Shown here: positions 45,300 through 54,950 of the stretch, one piece after another
Layout of the letters: each line of letters begins with the position of its first letter
Numbering within the stretch: the first letter of the stretch is position 1
Notes under the pieces: generated by a model
The model's database searches: none
Told to the model about the DNA's origin: nothing
Seen by the model: the letters and a program-made list of their open reading frames with translations, nothing else
Made by a program: the position numbers and the translations under genes
Source of the DNA: Methanosphaerula palustris E1-9c
GTDB lineage: Archaea > Halobacteriota > Methanomicrobia > Methanomicrobiales > Methanospirillaceae
Assembly (NCBI RefSeq): GCF_000021965.1
Contig: NC_011832.1
Span: 1,302,001 to 1,366,000, forward strand
Length of the DNA stretch: 64,000 nt
Direction: 5' to 3'

Positions 45300-46462
45300 T
45301 GGATCATCTCCAGAAATGCTTCCACTCTGACCCCGATCTGCTCCTTATCTGCGTCTCCATAGTCTGTCTCGATGGCGAGCATCGGCACTCCCACCTCTTT
45401 GAGGGCCTGCTGCACCCGGTGCCGTTCGGTGTTGTACCCCTGGCAGTTCTGGAGCGTGGCATAGACCACCCCGTCAACCGAGTACTGCCGGACGAGGTCG
45501 AGGATATGCTCGATCCGTCTGTCATTGGGGGTCATGCAGGCGCAGGGGATCTGCAGGTAGCGTTCGGCCAGCGCCACCAGTGGATCTCGCTCCTCGTTCT
45601 CATCGACCAGGTGCCAGAACGCCCGGGTCCCGGTACAGCTCTCCTCAACGACGATCACCCCGCCCCGTTCCTCAACGATCTCAGGTACTTTCTGGTTCCC
45701 TGCGGTCACCGGACAGCCCGAGAAGAGGATCCTGGGTCGTTTCACCGTCCTCTCCTGATTGGTCCCCTGCAGCGCCTCCAGCCTGGTGACGAGGGTTTCA
45801 AGCCGGCGTCTGAACTCCGTAGGATGGAGTTGAAACTGTCGCTGCATCATCCGGATCACTGCCACTCCCCCTATCGGTGGGGGATTCTGCTGGCGGAGGG
45901 TAAAGAGGCGCATCAGCAGGCGTCGTGTTCGGTTGGCATTCCGGATCTCCCTCCACAATGCTTCATCCGTCACCTGGTTGCCGGTCAGTTCCTCCATCAC
46001 CCTGCGGAATTTCTGCAGTTCGCTGGTGAAGTAGAGGAGGGCCCCCGGGGTGTCGGGCTTCTGGGGCAGGTCGATCATATGAGTTGGTACCAGGTCGGCC
46101 AGCAGTTCGAACATCTTCTTCTTGCCGTCGCAGGTCGTCTCTCCGATCACCAGATCGATGAGGGCGACGTGCGGGCAGGCCGCTGTTTGGGGGTCATCCC
46201 TGGTGATGATGGATCCGAACGAGGACCTGATCAGCGGGCAGAGGGAGCGAGGGAGAAATTCATCTGCCGCTGGGATGAGGGCATTGCTGCCGCCACAGAG
46301 GATCATCCGATCGGCGCCTGCAGCATAGATGATCTCGTCGGGGACATACAGGCAGAACGTTCCGACGATCTTCGTCCCGGCCTTCCTCTCCCTGGTGAGG
46401 GCGGTGATGCGGGCCGGATACGCATCAGTGAAGCGATCCGGATCTGATGCTGACGAAAGCAT
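45296..46462 (-). CDS. Double-cubane-cluster protein (HgdB/2-hydroxyacyl-CoA dehydratase-like)
   Basis: 388 residues. One single protein takes the place of the two dehydratase subunits, as in the double-cubane-cluster proteins described by Jeoung and Dobbek. Possible cluster cysteines lie in GTFCLYVPDE, RSLCPLIRSSFG, ETTCDGKKKMFE, FSGCPVTAGN, VVEESCTGTR and LQNCQGYN; the DGKKKMFE motif is typical of the family. The known reductase of this type reduces small molecules such as acetylene; the physiological substrate is unknown. The downstream genes are its ATPase activator and an oxyanion transporter. Because there is no CoA ligase or acyl-CoA gene nearby, a dehydratase role is less likely. Confidence 0.88.
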   Translation of the reverse strand: MLSSASDPDRFTDAYPARITALTRERKAGTKIVGTFCLYVPDEIIYAAGADRMILCGGSNALIPAADEFLPRSLCPLIRSSFGSIITRDDPQTAACPHVALIDLVIGETTCDGKKKMFELLADLVPTHMIDLPQKPDTPGALLYFTSELQKFRRVMEELTGNQVTDEALWREIRNANRTRRLLMRLFTLRQQNPPPIGGVAVIRMMQRQFQLHPTEFRRRLETLVTRLEALQGTNQERTVKRPRILFSGCPVTAGNQKVPEIVEERGGVIVVEESCTGTRAFWHLVDENEERDPLVALAERYLQIPCACMTPNDRRIEHILDLVRQYSVDGVVYATLQNCQGYNTERHRVQQALKEVGVPMLAIETDYGDADKEQIGVRVEAFLEMIQ

Positions 46463-46572
46463 GGTGCCAGTATTTCTACACCTGTGGTTTTATTCCCTTG
46501 CTTCCATCAGTTCCAACCCTGAGGAAAAAAGATCGGAATGCTGAAATAATTACGCGCTGCAACCAAGAGCGT

Positions 46573-47085
46573 ATGAACTGGAAGATAATCGCAATCCTGC
46601 TCCTTTCACTGGCTGTCATGATGATGGGTGCCGGATGTACAACGACCCCAACGGTAAATAATACGACAACAACGACGACCGTCCCGGCCACAACCGCCGG
46701 GCTGGCTTCTGCCACCGGGTTATCTGCAGCGGCCACCACGGTGGCGGCAGCCACCGGTGGCGACAACTCACTGACTCCAGGGCCAACCCAGGCGATGCCG
46801 AAGGGGAATGATGTCTTTGTGCAGGTGAATCAGAAAGATCCGATCGATCACTCGATCACGGTGATCTATAACGGTGGTGCCGGCATGAACTCGGTCACCG
46901 GATGTACCGTCCATCTGATCCGCTCGGACGGGACTGACGAGACCAAATCGCTGACCACGCAGACTGGCTCTGAATTGACCTTCAAGGGGACTAAAAACCC
47001 TGACAGGATTGTCGTCACGGTCACTACCAACTCCGGGCAGACCTATACGATCATCGATCAGATGTCTGCCCTGGCTCCCCGATAA
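46573..47085 (+). CDS. Thr-rich lipoprotein of unknown function
   Basis: 170 residues from the ATG at 46573, followed by a signal sequence and lipobox MMMGAGCTTTP. The in-frame upstream extension to 46447 lies before the signal peptide and is not credible. Residues 25-65 are a Thr/Ala-rich linker, probably glycosylated. The remaining 100 residues form a beta-rich domain (DVFVQVNQKDPIDHSITVIYN and following) that is repeatedly seen in secreted Methanomicrobiales proteins, with no catalytic motif. It should sit on the outer face of the membrane. It is divergent from the double-cubane gene. Confidence 0.75.
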   Translation: MNWKIIAILLLSLAVMMMGAGCTTTPTVNNTTTTTTVPATTAGLASATGLSAAATTVAAATGGDNSLTPGPTQAMPKGNDVFVQVNQKDPIDHSITVIYNGGAGMNSVTGCTVHLIRSDGTDETKSLTTQTGSELTFKGTKNPDRIVVTVTTNSGQTYTIIDQMSALAPR

Positions 47086-47181
47086 TCTTCTTTTTTGTGA
47101 TACTCATCATTCTTGACGAGTGGTTTGGAATCATTCGGTTTTTCCCAATAATCTCTTCTTGCAGATCAGAACAGGAAGAGA

Positions 47182-47877
47182 TCAGAGAATCGAACGCTGC
47201 TGATGGCGGACCTTCCAGGTGAGGAGGATTCCCTCCTCCATCCTGAGGACATCTGCCAGATCGAGTCCGACAAAGTCCTGGGCCGCGAGAAAACCCTCGC
47301 CGTCTGCGAGAGTCGGGGCATCCTTTCCGCCGATCACCATATTCCCAATGAAGGTCTGGATCTCGTCGACCAGGTCTTCTTTGATGAGTGACCAGATCAG
47401 GGTGCCTCCTCCTTCAACCATCAGCCGGCGCACACCCCTGGCATGCAGCGCATCGAGGAGGGCGGGGAGATCGACCGATTCAGTACCGGTCGTGATCACA
47501 TCGGCCTTTTCACGAAGCAGTTCCCGGTTCTTCTCATCTGCCTCTCCTGCGACCGCGACGATCCGCTGTCCAGACCCTTTATTCAGGATCGCAGCCTCTA
47601 TAGGGGTTCTCCCCCGGCTGTCGACGACCACCCTGATCGGATTCTCGTCTTCACCCCGCGCGGCCCGGCCGGCCTTCAACTCAGGATCCTTGACGGTCAG
47701 GGAGGGATCATCGGCGAGGACTGTGCCGATGCCGACCATGATTGCATCGCTCCCTGCTTTGATCTGGTCGACCCGCCGAAAGTCGATGGATCCTGAGATC
47801 TTCACCTGTCGACGTTCACGGGTGGAGAGTTTGCCATCTGCACTCATCGCCACATTCACAAAGACATAGGGGCGCAT
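47182..47877 (-). CDS. 2,5-diamino-6-ribosylamino-4(3H)-pyrimidinone 5'-phosphate reductase
   Basis: 231 residues from the ATG at 47877 (the frame extends to 47949). It is a RibD C-terminal/DHFR-like reductase: VNVAMSADGKLSTRERRQ, GSDAIMVGIGTVLADDPSLT, VVVDSRGRTP and LMVEGGGTLIWSLI. In archaea this stand-alone enzyme (MJ0671 type) reduces the ribose side chain with NAD(P)H in the branch leading to riboflavin and the F420 deazaflavin. It is convergent with the lipoprotein gene, and its gene end is preceded by T-rich sequence. Confidence 0.93.
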   Translation of the reverse strand: MRPYVFVNVAMSADGKLSTRERRQVKISGSIDFRRVDQIKAGSDAIMVGIGTVLADDPSLTVKDPELKAGRAARGEDENPIRVVVDSRGRTPIEAAILNKGSGQRIVAVAGEADEKNRELLREKADVITTGTESVDLPALLDALHARGVRRLMVEGGGTLIWSLIKEDLVDEIQTFIGNMVIGGKDAPTLADGEGFLAAQDFVGLDLADVLRMEEGILLTWKVRHQQRSIL

Positions 47878-48031
47878 AAAGTAGTGTTGGAAGTGGGTGG
47901 TTATCAGATCTCTGGCTATCCAGTGGTGATAAAAAAAGTATCTGGGCAATTATTGCCGAAACCCTGTCCTTTTTTTCTCATTAGTGAATACAGGATACCA
48001 TATCAGATATTCACAATTGTGATTAATACGT

Positions 48032-48102
48032 GCCCGGGTGGCAGAGAGGCTATGCGTCTGACCGCAGATCGGAGAAGGTGAGTTCAATTCTCATCCCGGG
48101 CT
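48032..48102 (+). tRNA. tRNA-Cys (anticodon GCA)
   Basis: A 71-base cloverleaf: acceptor GCCCGGG/CCCGGGC (48032-48038 with 48095-48101), D-stem GCA/TGC, anticodon stem TCTGA/TCGGA (48057-48061 with 48069-48073), loop CCGCAGA with GCA at 48064-48066, four-base variable loop, T-stem GTGAG/CTCAT with TTCAATT loop. The discriminator base is T, the identity element of tRNA-Cys, and CCA is not encoded. The base before the anticodon is C instead of the nearly universal U33. Position supports a free-standing gene between the reductase and the MoeB-like gene. Confidence 0.87.
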
Positions 48103-48196
48103 TTCTTTCACTTTATGTTATATCCTCCCTTTGGAAGACGATAAGGAGCAAGTATATGGATATAGCAGTATTCACTACAATTATGGGGAAGCAGCA

Positions 48197-48934
48197 GTGA
48201 CGCTCAGCACAGATGAACGATCCCGATATGGTCGGCAGATGCTGATCTTCGATGAAGACGGGCAGGAGCGACTGAAGCAGGCGACGATCGTAATCGCAGG
48301 CGCTGGAGGTCTCGGTTCACCGGTGGCAGTGTACTGTGCGGCTGCAGGTATTGGCAGGATCGTGTTGATCGATAAGGATACTGTCGACCTCTCCAATCTG
48401 AACCGGCAGATTCTCCATTCGACTCCGGATATCGGGAGGAGGAAGGTCATCTCTGCAGAGGAGAAACTGCAGGCCCTGAATCCGGATATTGAGGTTGTGG
48501 CGATCCACGAGACGATCGATGCCGGGAACATCGGGGATCTGGTCGGGGATGCCGATGGGATCGTCGACGCGATGGATAACTACCCGATCCGGTTCCTGCT
48601 GAATCAGACCGCCCTGAGCAAAGGGATCCCCCTTTTTCATGGTGCGATCAGAGGATTCCATGGCCAGGCAACCACGATCGTTCCCGGGGAGACCCCCTGC
48701 CTCTCCTGTATCTTTCCCCATGCCCCTCCAAAGGAGGTCTTTCCGGTGGTCGGCGTGACTCCCGGGATCATCGGAATGATCCAGGCAGGCGAGGTGATCA
48801 AGTACCTGACCGGGACCGGAACTCTGCTCGCCGGAAGGTTGCTGCTCTGGGACGGTCTCAATAGCCGGACCGAGGAGATCACCGTCGCGGCAAACCCACA
48901 CTGCGAGGTCTGCGGTTCACCGCAGAAGGAGTAA
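48197..48934 (+). CDS. moeB: MoeB/ThiF-family adenylyltransferase
   Basis: 245 residues from the GTG at 48197, which has GGGGA seven bases upstream; the frame stays open to a TTG at 48131. The E1-like Rossmann motif is VIAGAGGLGSPVAVYCAAAGIG, followed by the conserved DLSNLNRQIL and DAMDNYPIRFLLN. Zinc is held by two CxxC pairs, CLSCIF and CEVCG. It adenylates the C-terminal glycine of a ubiquitin-like carrier. That carrier (MoaD-like, ending Gly-Gly) is encoded five bases downstream, and MoaE follows, so a role in molybdopterin synthesis fits; ThiS activation is the alternative. Confidence 0.9.
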   Translation: MTLSTDERSRYGRQMLIFDEDGQERLKQATIVIAGAGGLGSPVAVYCAAAGIGRIVLIDKDTVDLSNLNRQILHSTPDIGRRKVISAEEKLQALNPDIEVVAIHETIDAGNIGDLVGDADGIVDAMDNYPIRFLLNQTALSKGIPLFHGAIRGFHGQATTIVPGETPCLSCIFPHAPPKEVFPVVGVTPGIIGMIQAGEVIKYLTGTGTLLAGRLLLWDGLNSRTEEITVAANPHCEVCGSPQKE

Positions 48935-48939
48935 CCAGG

Positions 48940-49221
48940 ATGACAGCGATAACTATCAGATTCTTCGCCCAGTTCCGTGAACTGCTCGGCGAGCGGATTC
49001 AACTCGTGGTACCTGAGGGGACCACGATCACAGAGGCGGTACAGATCGTCTGCAGAGAGCGGAATGAAGCAGCAACGGCACTCTTTGGTGAGGACGGGAC
49101 CTTTCGGGAGTATGTGATCCTCATGCAGAACGGCATCCGGGTGAACCGGACAGAGGCAGCGACAACGGTCGTTGCAGACGAAGACGAAGTGGCGGTTTTT
49201 CCCCCGGTTGCAGGAGGATGA
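48940..49221 (+). CDS. moaD: MoaD-like ubiquitin-fold sulfur carrier
   Basis: 93 residues. The beta-grasp chain starts ITIRFFAQFRELLGER, as in MoaD, and ends VAVFPPVAGG with the Gly-Gly tail that is thiocarboxylated. It lies between the activating enzyme and MoaE, and overlaps the moaE start by four bases, so it should be the small subunit of molybdopterin synthase. Confidence 0.92.
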   Translation: MTAITIRFFAQFRELLGERIQLVVPEGTTITEAVQIVCRERNEAATALFGEDGTFREYVILMQNGIRVNRTEAATTVVADEDEVAVFPPVAGG

Positions 49222-49664
49222 ATACCATGGCTGAAGAGGACAGGATCCGGATTGCAATCCAGCATGAGGATTTTGACATCGGTGTATTGATCGGAGAGGC
49301 CAGGGAGCAGAGCAGTGGTGCGATCGTTACGTTTGTTGGAATCGTCAGGGATGATGGTATCGAGACACTGGAGCTGGAGGCCTATGAGGAGGTTGCTGTC
49401 AGGGAATTGCGAAAGATCGTGGAAAAGGCTGTCAGCCAGCACAACCTTCATTCCGTGACCGTCGTCCACCGGGTTGGACCCCTGAAGGTCGGCGAGAACA
49501 TTGTGGCTATCGTCGTCAGCGCCGGCCACCGGCGTGAGGCATTTCTCGGGTGCGAAGTTATCATCGATTGGCTCAAGACGGAGGTGCCGATCTGGAAGAA
49601 GGAACACCGGAACGATGGTGCAACCTGGGTGAAGGGAGAATCCCCTGAGGCAGAGCACCTCTGA
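49218..49664 (+). CDS. moaE: Molybdopterin synthase catalytic subunit
   Basis: 148 residues. MoaE motifs: GAIVTFVGIVRDDG, LEAYEEVAVRELRKI, VVHRVGPLKVGENIVAIVVS and the Lys-rich active-site end VPIWKKEHRNDGATWVKG. With thiocarboxylated MoaD it converts precursor Z to molybdopterin, needed for formylmethanofuran dehydrogenase and formate dehydrogenase. The ATG overlaps the moaD stop. It is the last gene of the moeB-moaD-moaE operon; T-rich sequence follows the stop. Confidence 0.95.
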   Translation: MNTMAEEDRIRIAIQHEDFDIGVLIGEAREQSSGAIVTFVGIVRDDGIETLELEAYEEVAVRELRKIVEKAVSQHNLHSVTVVHRVGPLKVGENIVAIVVSAGHRREAFLGCEVIIDWLKTEVPIWKKEHRNDGATWVKGESPEAEHL

Positions 49665-49936
49665 TAGTATAATTCCGTCTTTTTTTGCCGGTAACCTGTG
49701 GTGAGGGATACCAGTATTTCAGATTAGTGCCGGCAGGGTTTTATCCAGTTGTACTTCTCCCGGGGTCAGATTGTAATGACTGAAATGTGTTTTTTGGTTT
49801 TTAGTGTAAATCCGGTCAGTATTGGGGGTAGATTTGGTAAAGTGCGGTAGTACCGGACTCGTTTGAAAATATTTCCAGGACTTCGGCCATCTCATATTTT
49901 AATATGCATCATTATCCTAACAGTACCAGACGATAC
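49665..49936 (+). promoter_or_regulatory. Terminator of the moa operon and promoter of the PKD-DAC gene
   Basis: A T-run at 49680-49686 follows moaE. A TATA-like CATATTTTAATATG at 49893-49906 lies 31-44 bases before the ATG at 49937, arguing that this ATG and not the one at 49904 (inside the TATA element) is the start. Nothing else is recognised in the roughly 200-base gap. Confidence 0.45.
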
Positions 49937-51886
49937 ATGGGGAACTGTTTGTATGACCCAGGGAGACTGAGACCTCACTATGCACAGGTTATCATCTGTG
50001 CAGTGCTCTGTCTTCTCCTCTCAATGGCAATCCCTTCTCTGGCATCAGCTGCTGACCCGCTGCTGCCCAATGAGACAACTCCAACGGTGGTACCGGTAAC
50101 GCCCACCACAGTCCCGACGGTGAGCACAACGACTACCACCGCCACACCGTCGCCGACCCTGACCACAATTCCAACGACAACAATAACAACAACTATTCCG
50201 ACATCGACCATTCCCACCACGACCCAGATCCCGACGGTGACGACGACAGTCTCAACACCGATGACGACGGTCTCAACACCGACAACCACGATCCCAACGC
50301 TCACCACGATAACGACCACACCGATCACGACCCTGACGACGATCTGGACTCAATCGACCGCCACGACCACATCCACCTCACATACCCCGCCGGCCCTCCT
50401 GATCAATCCGCCGAGCATCGACCAGTTGAAGGTTACTGTCGACGGGACCTCGACGCCTGGGGAGTATGGTCAGACGATCAGCAGGATCTCATGGAACTGG
50501 GGTGATGGTAGGATTGAGGACCAGCCCTTCCCTGCCTCGCACACCTATGCACGGGCAGGTAAATATGTGGTTGCGGTCACCAGTTACCAGAGTGACGGAA
50601 CCTACAACACCCGCACCCTTGATGTGGAGTTGACGACCCCAACAATCACCACGACAGCAGTCACGACGACCATGCCTCCGCCGGGCGCGCCCCGTCTGAT
50701 CCTGAACGCCCCCGAGATCAACAACAGCACGGTCATGGTGAATGGTATTCCGCAGGCGGGAAGCCCGTCGATGTCCATCCAGAAGTTAATGGTAGATTGG
50801 GGAGACCAGAAGAAGGACGAATATGTGGCTTTCCCATTTCAGCATACCTACGATAGTCCCGGGCAGTACCAGATCTGGATCACTGGTGTCCAGAGCGATG
50901 GACAGTCAACCCTCCAGAACCTGACCGTTGAGATCAGTTCCCAGGTTCCCAGCACCCTCCCAACCTCCGGTTCACCCACGGCCGTCCCCTTCTGGGCCAA
51001 GCCCGGAATCATCCCCGGGTTGCTGGTCGTGCTGATCGCAGCAATAGTTGGTGGTGGGGCGATGCTCTGGCGGCGGCGCGAGCTGGGGTCCGTGGTGATC
51101 CCGACCTCAGAACCACTCGAAGAGGCCGTGGCCGCTTATACCCGGGCCCGTGAGCATGGTGATCTGGTGCAGGCCCGGAAGAGCGCCCTTGAATGTGCCC
51201 AGTTGCTGGTGATCCTTGCTGAGGCAGAACCTCAGTACAGCTCGGCGTACCTTGAGAAGGCGGACGACTGGAAGGCGATCGCTCGTTCACTGACCCAGCA
51301 TCTGGAGGACGAGCCAGAACAGGCAGACCCAGGCCCGACGCTCTCCCTCGAAAAGAACGGAGCATGGGGGGACGCCGAGAAGGGGGAGGATGTAACCCTC
51401 GATGAGATGTCGACCGAGGTTCTTGAGGGAACCGACATCGATCCGGTGGTCTTTGAAGCAGTGCTGACGATTGCCCTTGAGATCGCTCGGGAAGGCAGAG
51501 AAGGGCAGTCTGTCGGGACCGCGTTCATCGTTGGTGATGCCGAACAGGTGATGAACGCCTCGACCCAGTTCATCCTGAACCCGTTCAAGGGACATCTGGT
51601 CGAGGAACGGTTGATCACGGATCCGAATCTGCATGAGAACATCAAGGAGTTCTCACTCCTCGATGGTGCTTTTGTCATCGCGAGCAACGGTGTGGTCGAG
51701 GCGGCAGGTCGGTACATCACGGTTGACACCAGTGGTGTCTCCCTGCCGGCAGGTCTCGGTTCGCGCCATGCTTCGGCAGCAGGGATCACCAGGGTCACCA
51801 ACTCGGTTGGTGTTGTTGTCTCACAGAGCGGAGGATTGATCAAGGTGATCAAGGGTGGAAAGATCCTCTGGACGATCACGCCATAA
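49937..51886 (+). CDS. Membrane receptor-like protein: signal, Thr-rich stalk, two PKD domains, TM, cytoplasmic diadenylate cyclase (DAC) domain
   Basis: 649 residues. Signal peptide with cleavage near PSLASA/AD (about residue 38). A Thr/Pro-rich stalk to about 150, two PKD domains (SWNWGDGRIEDQPF and LMVDWGDQKKDEYV), a transmembrane helix (IIPGLLVVLIAAIVGG, about 354-377) with WRRRE on the cytoplasmic side, a helical linker (about 385-470), and a C-terminal DisA_N/DAC domain (about 490-649). DAC hallmarks: FILNPFKGH, DGA at 576 (LLDGAFVIAS), and the RHR-like GLGSRHASAAGIT with Arg-His at 610-611, where the third Arg is Ala as in archaeal DacZ sequences I recall. It would make c-di-AMP from two ATP in the cytoplasm in response to surface cues. 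DacZ enzymes are usually soluble, so this fusion is unusual. Neighbours are unrelated. Confidence 0.85.
   Translation: MGNCLYDPGRLRPHYAQVIICAVLCLLLSMAIPSLASAADPLLPNETTPTVVPVTPTTVPTVSTTTTTATPSPTLTTIPTTTITTTIPTSTIPTTTQIPTVTTTVSTPMTTVSTPTTTIPTLTTITTTPITTLTTIWTQSTATTTSTSHTPPALLINPPSIDQLKVTVDGTSTPGEYGQTISRISWNWGDGRIEDQPFPASHTYARAGKYVVAVTSYQSDGTYNTRTLDVELTTPTITTTAVTTTMPPPGAPRLILNAPEINNSTVMVNGIPQAGSPSMSIQKLMVDWGDQKKDEYVAFPFQHTYDSPGQYQIWITGVQSDGQSTLQNLTVEISSQVPSTLPTSGSPTAVPFWAKPGIIPGLLVVLIAAIVGGGAMLWRRRELGSVVIPTSEPLEEAVAAYTRAREHGDLVQARKSALECAQLLVILAEAEPQYSSAYLEKADDWKAIARSLTQHLEDEPEQADPGPTLSLEKNGAWGDAEKGEDVTLDEMSTEVLEGTDIDPVVFEAVLTIALEIAREGREGQSVGTAFIVGDAEQVMNASTQFILNPFKGHLVEERLITDPNLHENIKEFSLLDGAFVIASNGVVEAAGRYITVDTSGVSLPAGLGSRHASAAGITRVTNSVGVVVSQSGGLIKVIKGGKILWTITP
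50086..50385 (+). repeat. Threonine-codon low-complexity tract
   Basis: ACC/ACG/ACA-rich imperfect repeats encode the stalk of the PKD-DAC protein. The local duplication GACGACGGTCTCAACACCGA occurs near-identically twice around 50235-50282. Such tracts vary in length by slippage. It is not a CRISPR array, since it lies inside an open frame and lacks regular spacers. Confidence 0.6.
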
Positions 51887-51933
51887 TCTTTTTTTTTTAT
51901 TAAAAAAGTTTCAAAATTGTGTTTTTAAGCGCT

Positions 51934-52188
51934 TCACTCTTTCTGTCGATCTCCGGTCGGGAGTGGATCGGTCAATTTATGATACAGTTCCTCGCCGACG
52001 CATTCCCTGGCATATTTGCACCAGTGGACGCAGGATTCGATATCGTTATACACCGGGGTGCCGCAGACTGAGCAGTGAACGACACGATCATTTGAGAAGA
52101 CCTCGACCTCGACCCCGCACTGGGGGCAGTGCTTGATCGTCAGGGTCGGTGTTCGAAGGTTGGCAGTTCCGGGGCAGTGGTCGAACAT
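51934..52188 (-). CDS. Small cysteine-rich zinc-ribbon protein
   Basis: 84 residues from the Met at 52188 (or 88 from 52200). It has a ribbon HCPQCGVEVEVFSNDRVVHC with CSVCGTPVY, giving CxxC...CxxC. A further set of Cys and His residues follows: ESCVHWCKYARECVGEELY. The C-terminal half recalls small methanogen proteins with a second cysteine cluster. No enzyme motif is present; it may bind zinc or an iron-sulfur cluster. It is convergent with the PKD-DAC gene across T-rich sequence on both strands and divergent from acs. Confidence 0.7.
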   Translation of the reverse strand: MFDHCPGTANLRTPTLTIKHCPQCGVEVEVFSNDRVVHCSVCGTPVYNDIESCVHWCKYARECVGEELYHKLTDPLPTGDRQKE

Positions 52189-52366
52189 AGCAGGGCTCAT
52201 CTGATGCTAACTGAATTTCATCTGGAAATATTTCTCCTTTTCTGAGAGGCTCTGCAGATTGTGAGGTCATCATCAATCGGATCCTTCTGGGGACCTGTGT
52301 ACAACATCACCCTACCATCATCTTTTTTTTCGGAGAGATTGTCGACAACTGCCGAAGACCACCACA

Positions 52367-52395
52367 TTAAATATATATGATCATTATTAATAATG
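52367..52395 (+). promoter_or_regulatory. TATA box and perfect palindrome before acs
   Basis: TTAAATATATATG (52367-52379) is a strong TATA element. Directly after it is a perfect 14-base palindrome CATTATT-AATAATG (52382-52395), nine bases before the acs start codon. Transcription would start almost at the ATG, so a protein bound to the palindrome would block the promoter. No regulator gene is adjacent. Confidence 0.5.
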
Positions 52396-52404
52396 TAGAA
52401 TAAG

Positions 52405-54300
<1,896 letters not shown>

Positions 54301-54307
54301 TACCACA

Positions 54308-54320
54308 TTTTTTATATACT
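54308..54320 (+). promoter_or_regulatory. TATA box of tbp
   Basis: TTTTTTATATACT lies 23-35 bases upstream of the tbp start codon, so the transcript is probably leaderless. The T-run beginning in the same place may also end acs transcription. Confidence 0.55.
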
Positions 54321-54342
54321 GCTCTGTGGCATTTAATTAACC

Positions 54343-54903
54343 ATGGACAAGAGGCCAGAGGATTCACTCAAGATTGAGAACATTGTTGCTTCTGCAAAGG
54401 TGACCGATCATCTGGACCTCCCGGCCATCGCCTCTCAGTTGGAGGGTGCAGAGTACGACAAGAAGCGTTTCCCTGGAGTCGTGATCCGAATCAAGGATCC
54501 AAAGATTGCAGCTCTGGTTTTCAACTCAGGCAAGGTGGTGCTGACGGGGGCTAAGAGTATCGACATTCTTGACCGGGGGATTGCTCTCCTCTCAGATATG
54601 CTCAGGGCAATCGGGGTTGAGATCGATGGAACGCCAACCTACACGGTCCAGAACATCGTGACCTCTGCAGACCTGGGTTCGACGATCAACCTGAATAAGA
54701 TCGCAGTTGGATTCAACCTCAACAAGATCGAGTACGAGCCAGAACAATTCCCTGGCCTGGTCTATCGGCTCGACGATCCCAAGGTCGTGCTCCTCCTCTT
54801 CGGTTCGGGAAAAATGATCATCACCGGCGGGAAACATACGGTGGACGCAGAGCGAGCCGTGCAGAGGATTATGAGCGACCTGACCGGTCTTGGGCTGATC
54901 TGA
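54343..54903 (+). CDS. tbp: TATA-box-binding protein
   Basis: 186 residues, full archaeal length. The two saddle repeats are seen as IENIVASAKVTDHLDLPAIA and VQNIVTSADLGSTINLNKIA, each followed by its FPGVVIRIKDPK or FPGLVYRLDDPK strand and a GKVVLTGAKS or GKMIITGGKH strand. TBP binds TATA elements and recruits TFB and RNA polymerase. A very short C-terminus rather than an acidic tail is present (GLGLI). It is the clearest single sign of an archaeal chromosome here. Confidence 0.97.
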   Translation: MDKRPEDSLKIENIVASAKVTDHLDLPAIASQLEGAEYDKKRFPGVVIRIKDPKIAALVFNSGKVVLTGAKSIDILDRGIALLSDMLRAIGVEIDGTPTYTVQNIVTSADLGSTINLNKIAVGFNLNKIEYEPEQFPGLVYRLDDPKVVLLLFGSGKMIITGGKHTVDAERAVQRIMSDLTGLGLI

Positions 54904-54950
54904 ACCTTTCACCGTAGGTACGATCGATAGTCATCAAAAAAAACGAGTAG

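Noticed and set aside
45419-46447. 342-codon plus-strand ORF opposite the double-cubane gene
   Set aside because: An antisense shadow of a high-GC gene with clear family motifs on the other strand.
48131-48196. TTG start for moeB at 48131
   Set aside because: It adds 22 non-conserved residues; the GTG at 48197 has GGGGA at correct distance and begins just before the conserved ERSRYGRQ segment.
50086-50385. Repetitive tract resembling a short CRISPR array
   Set aside because: Repeats are irregular threonine codons within an open frame; no equal-length spacers and no cas genes.
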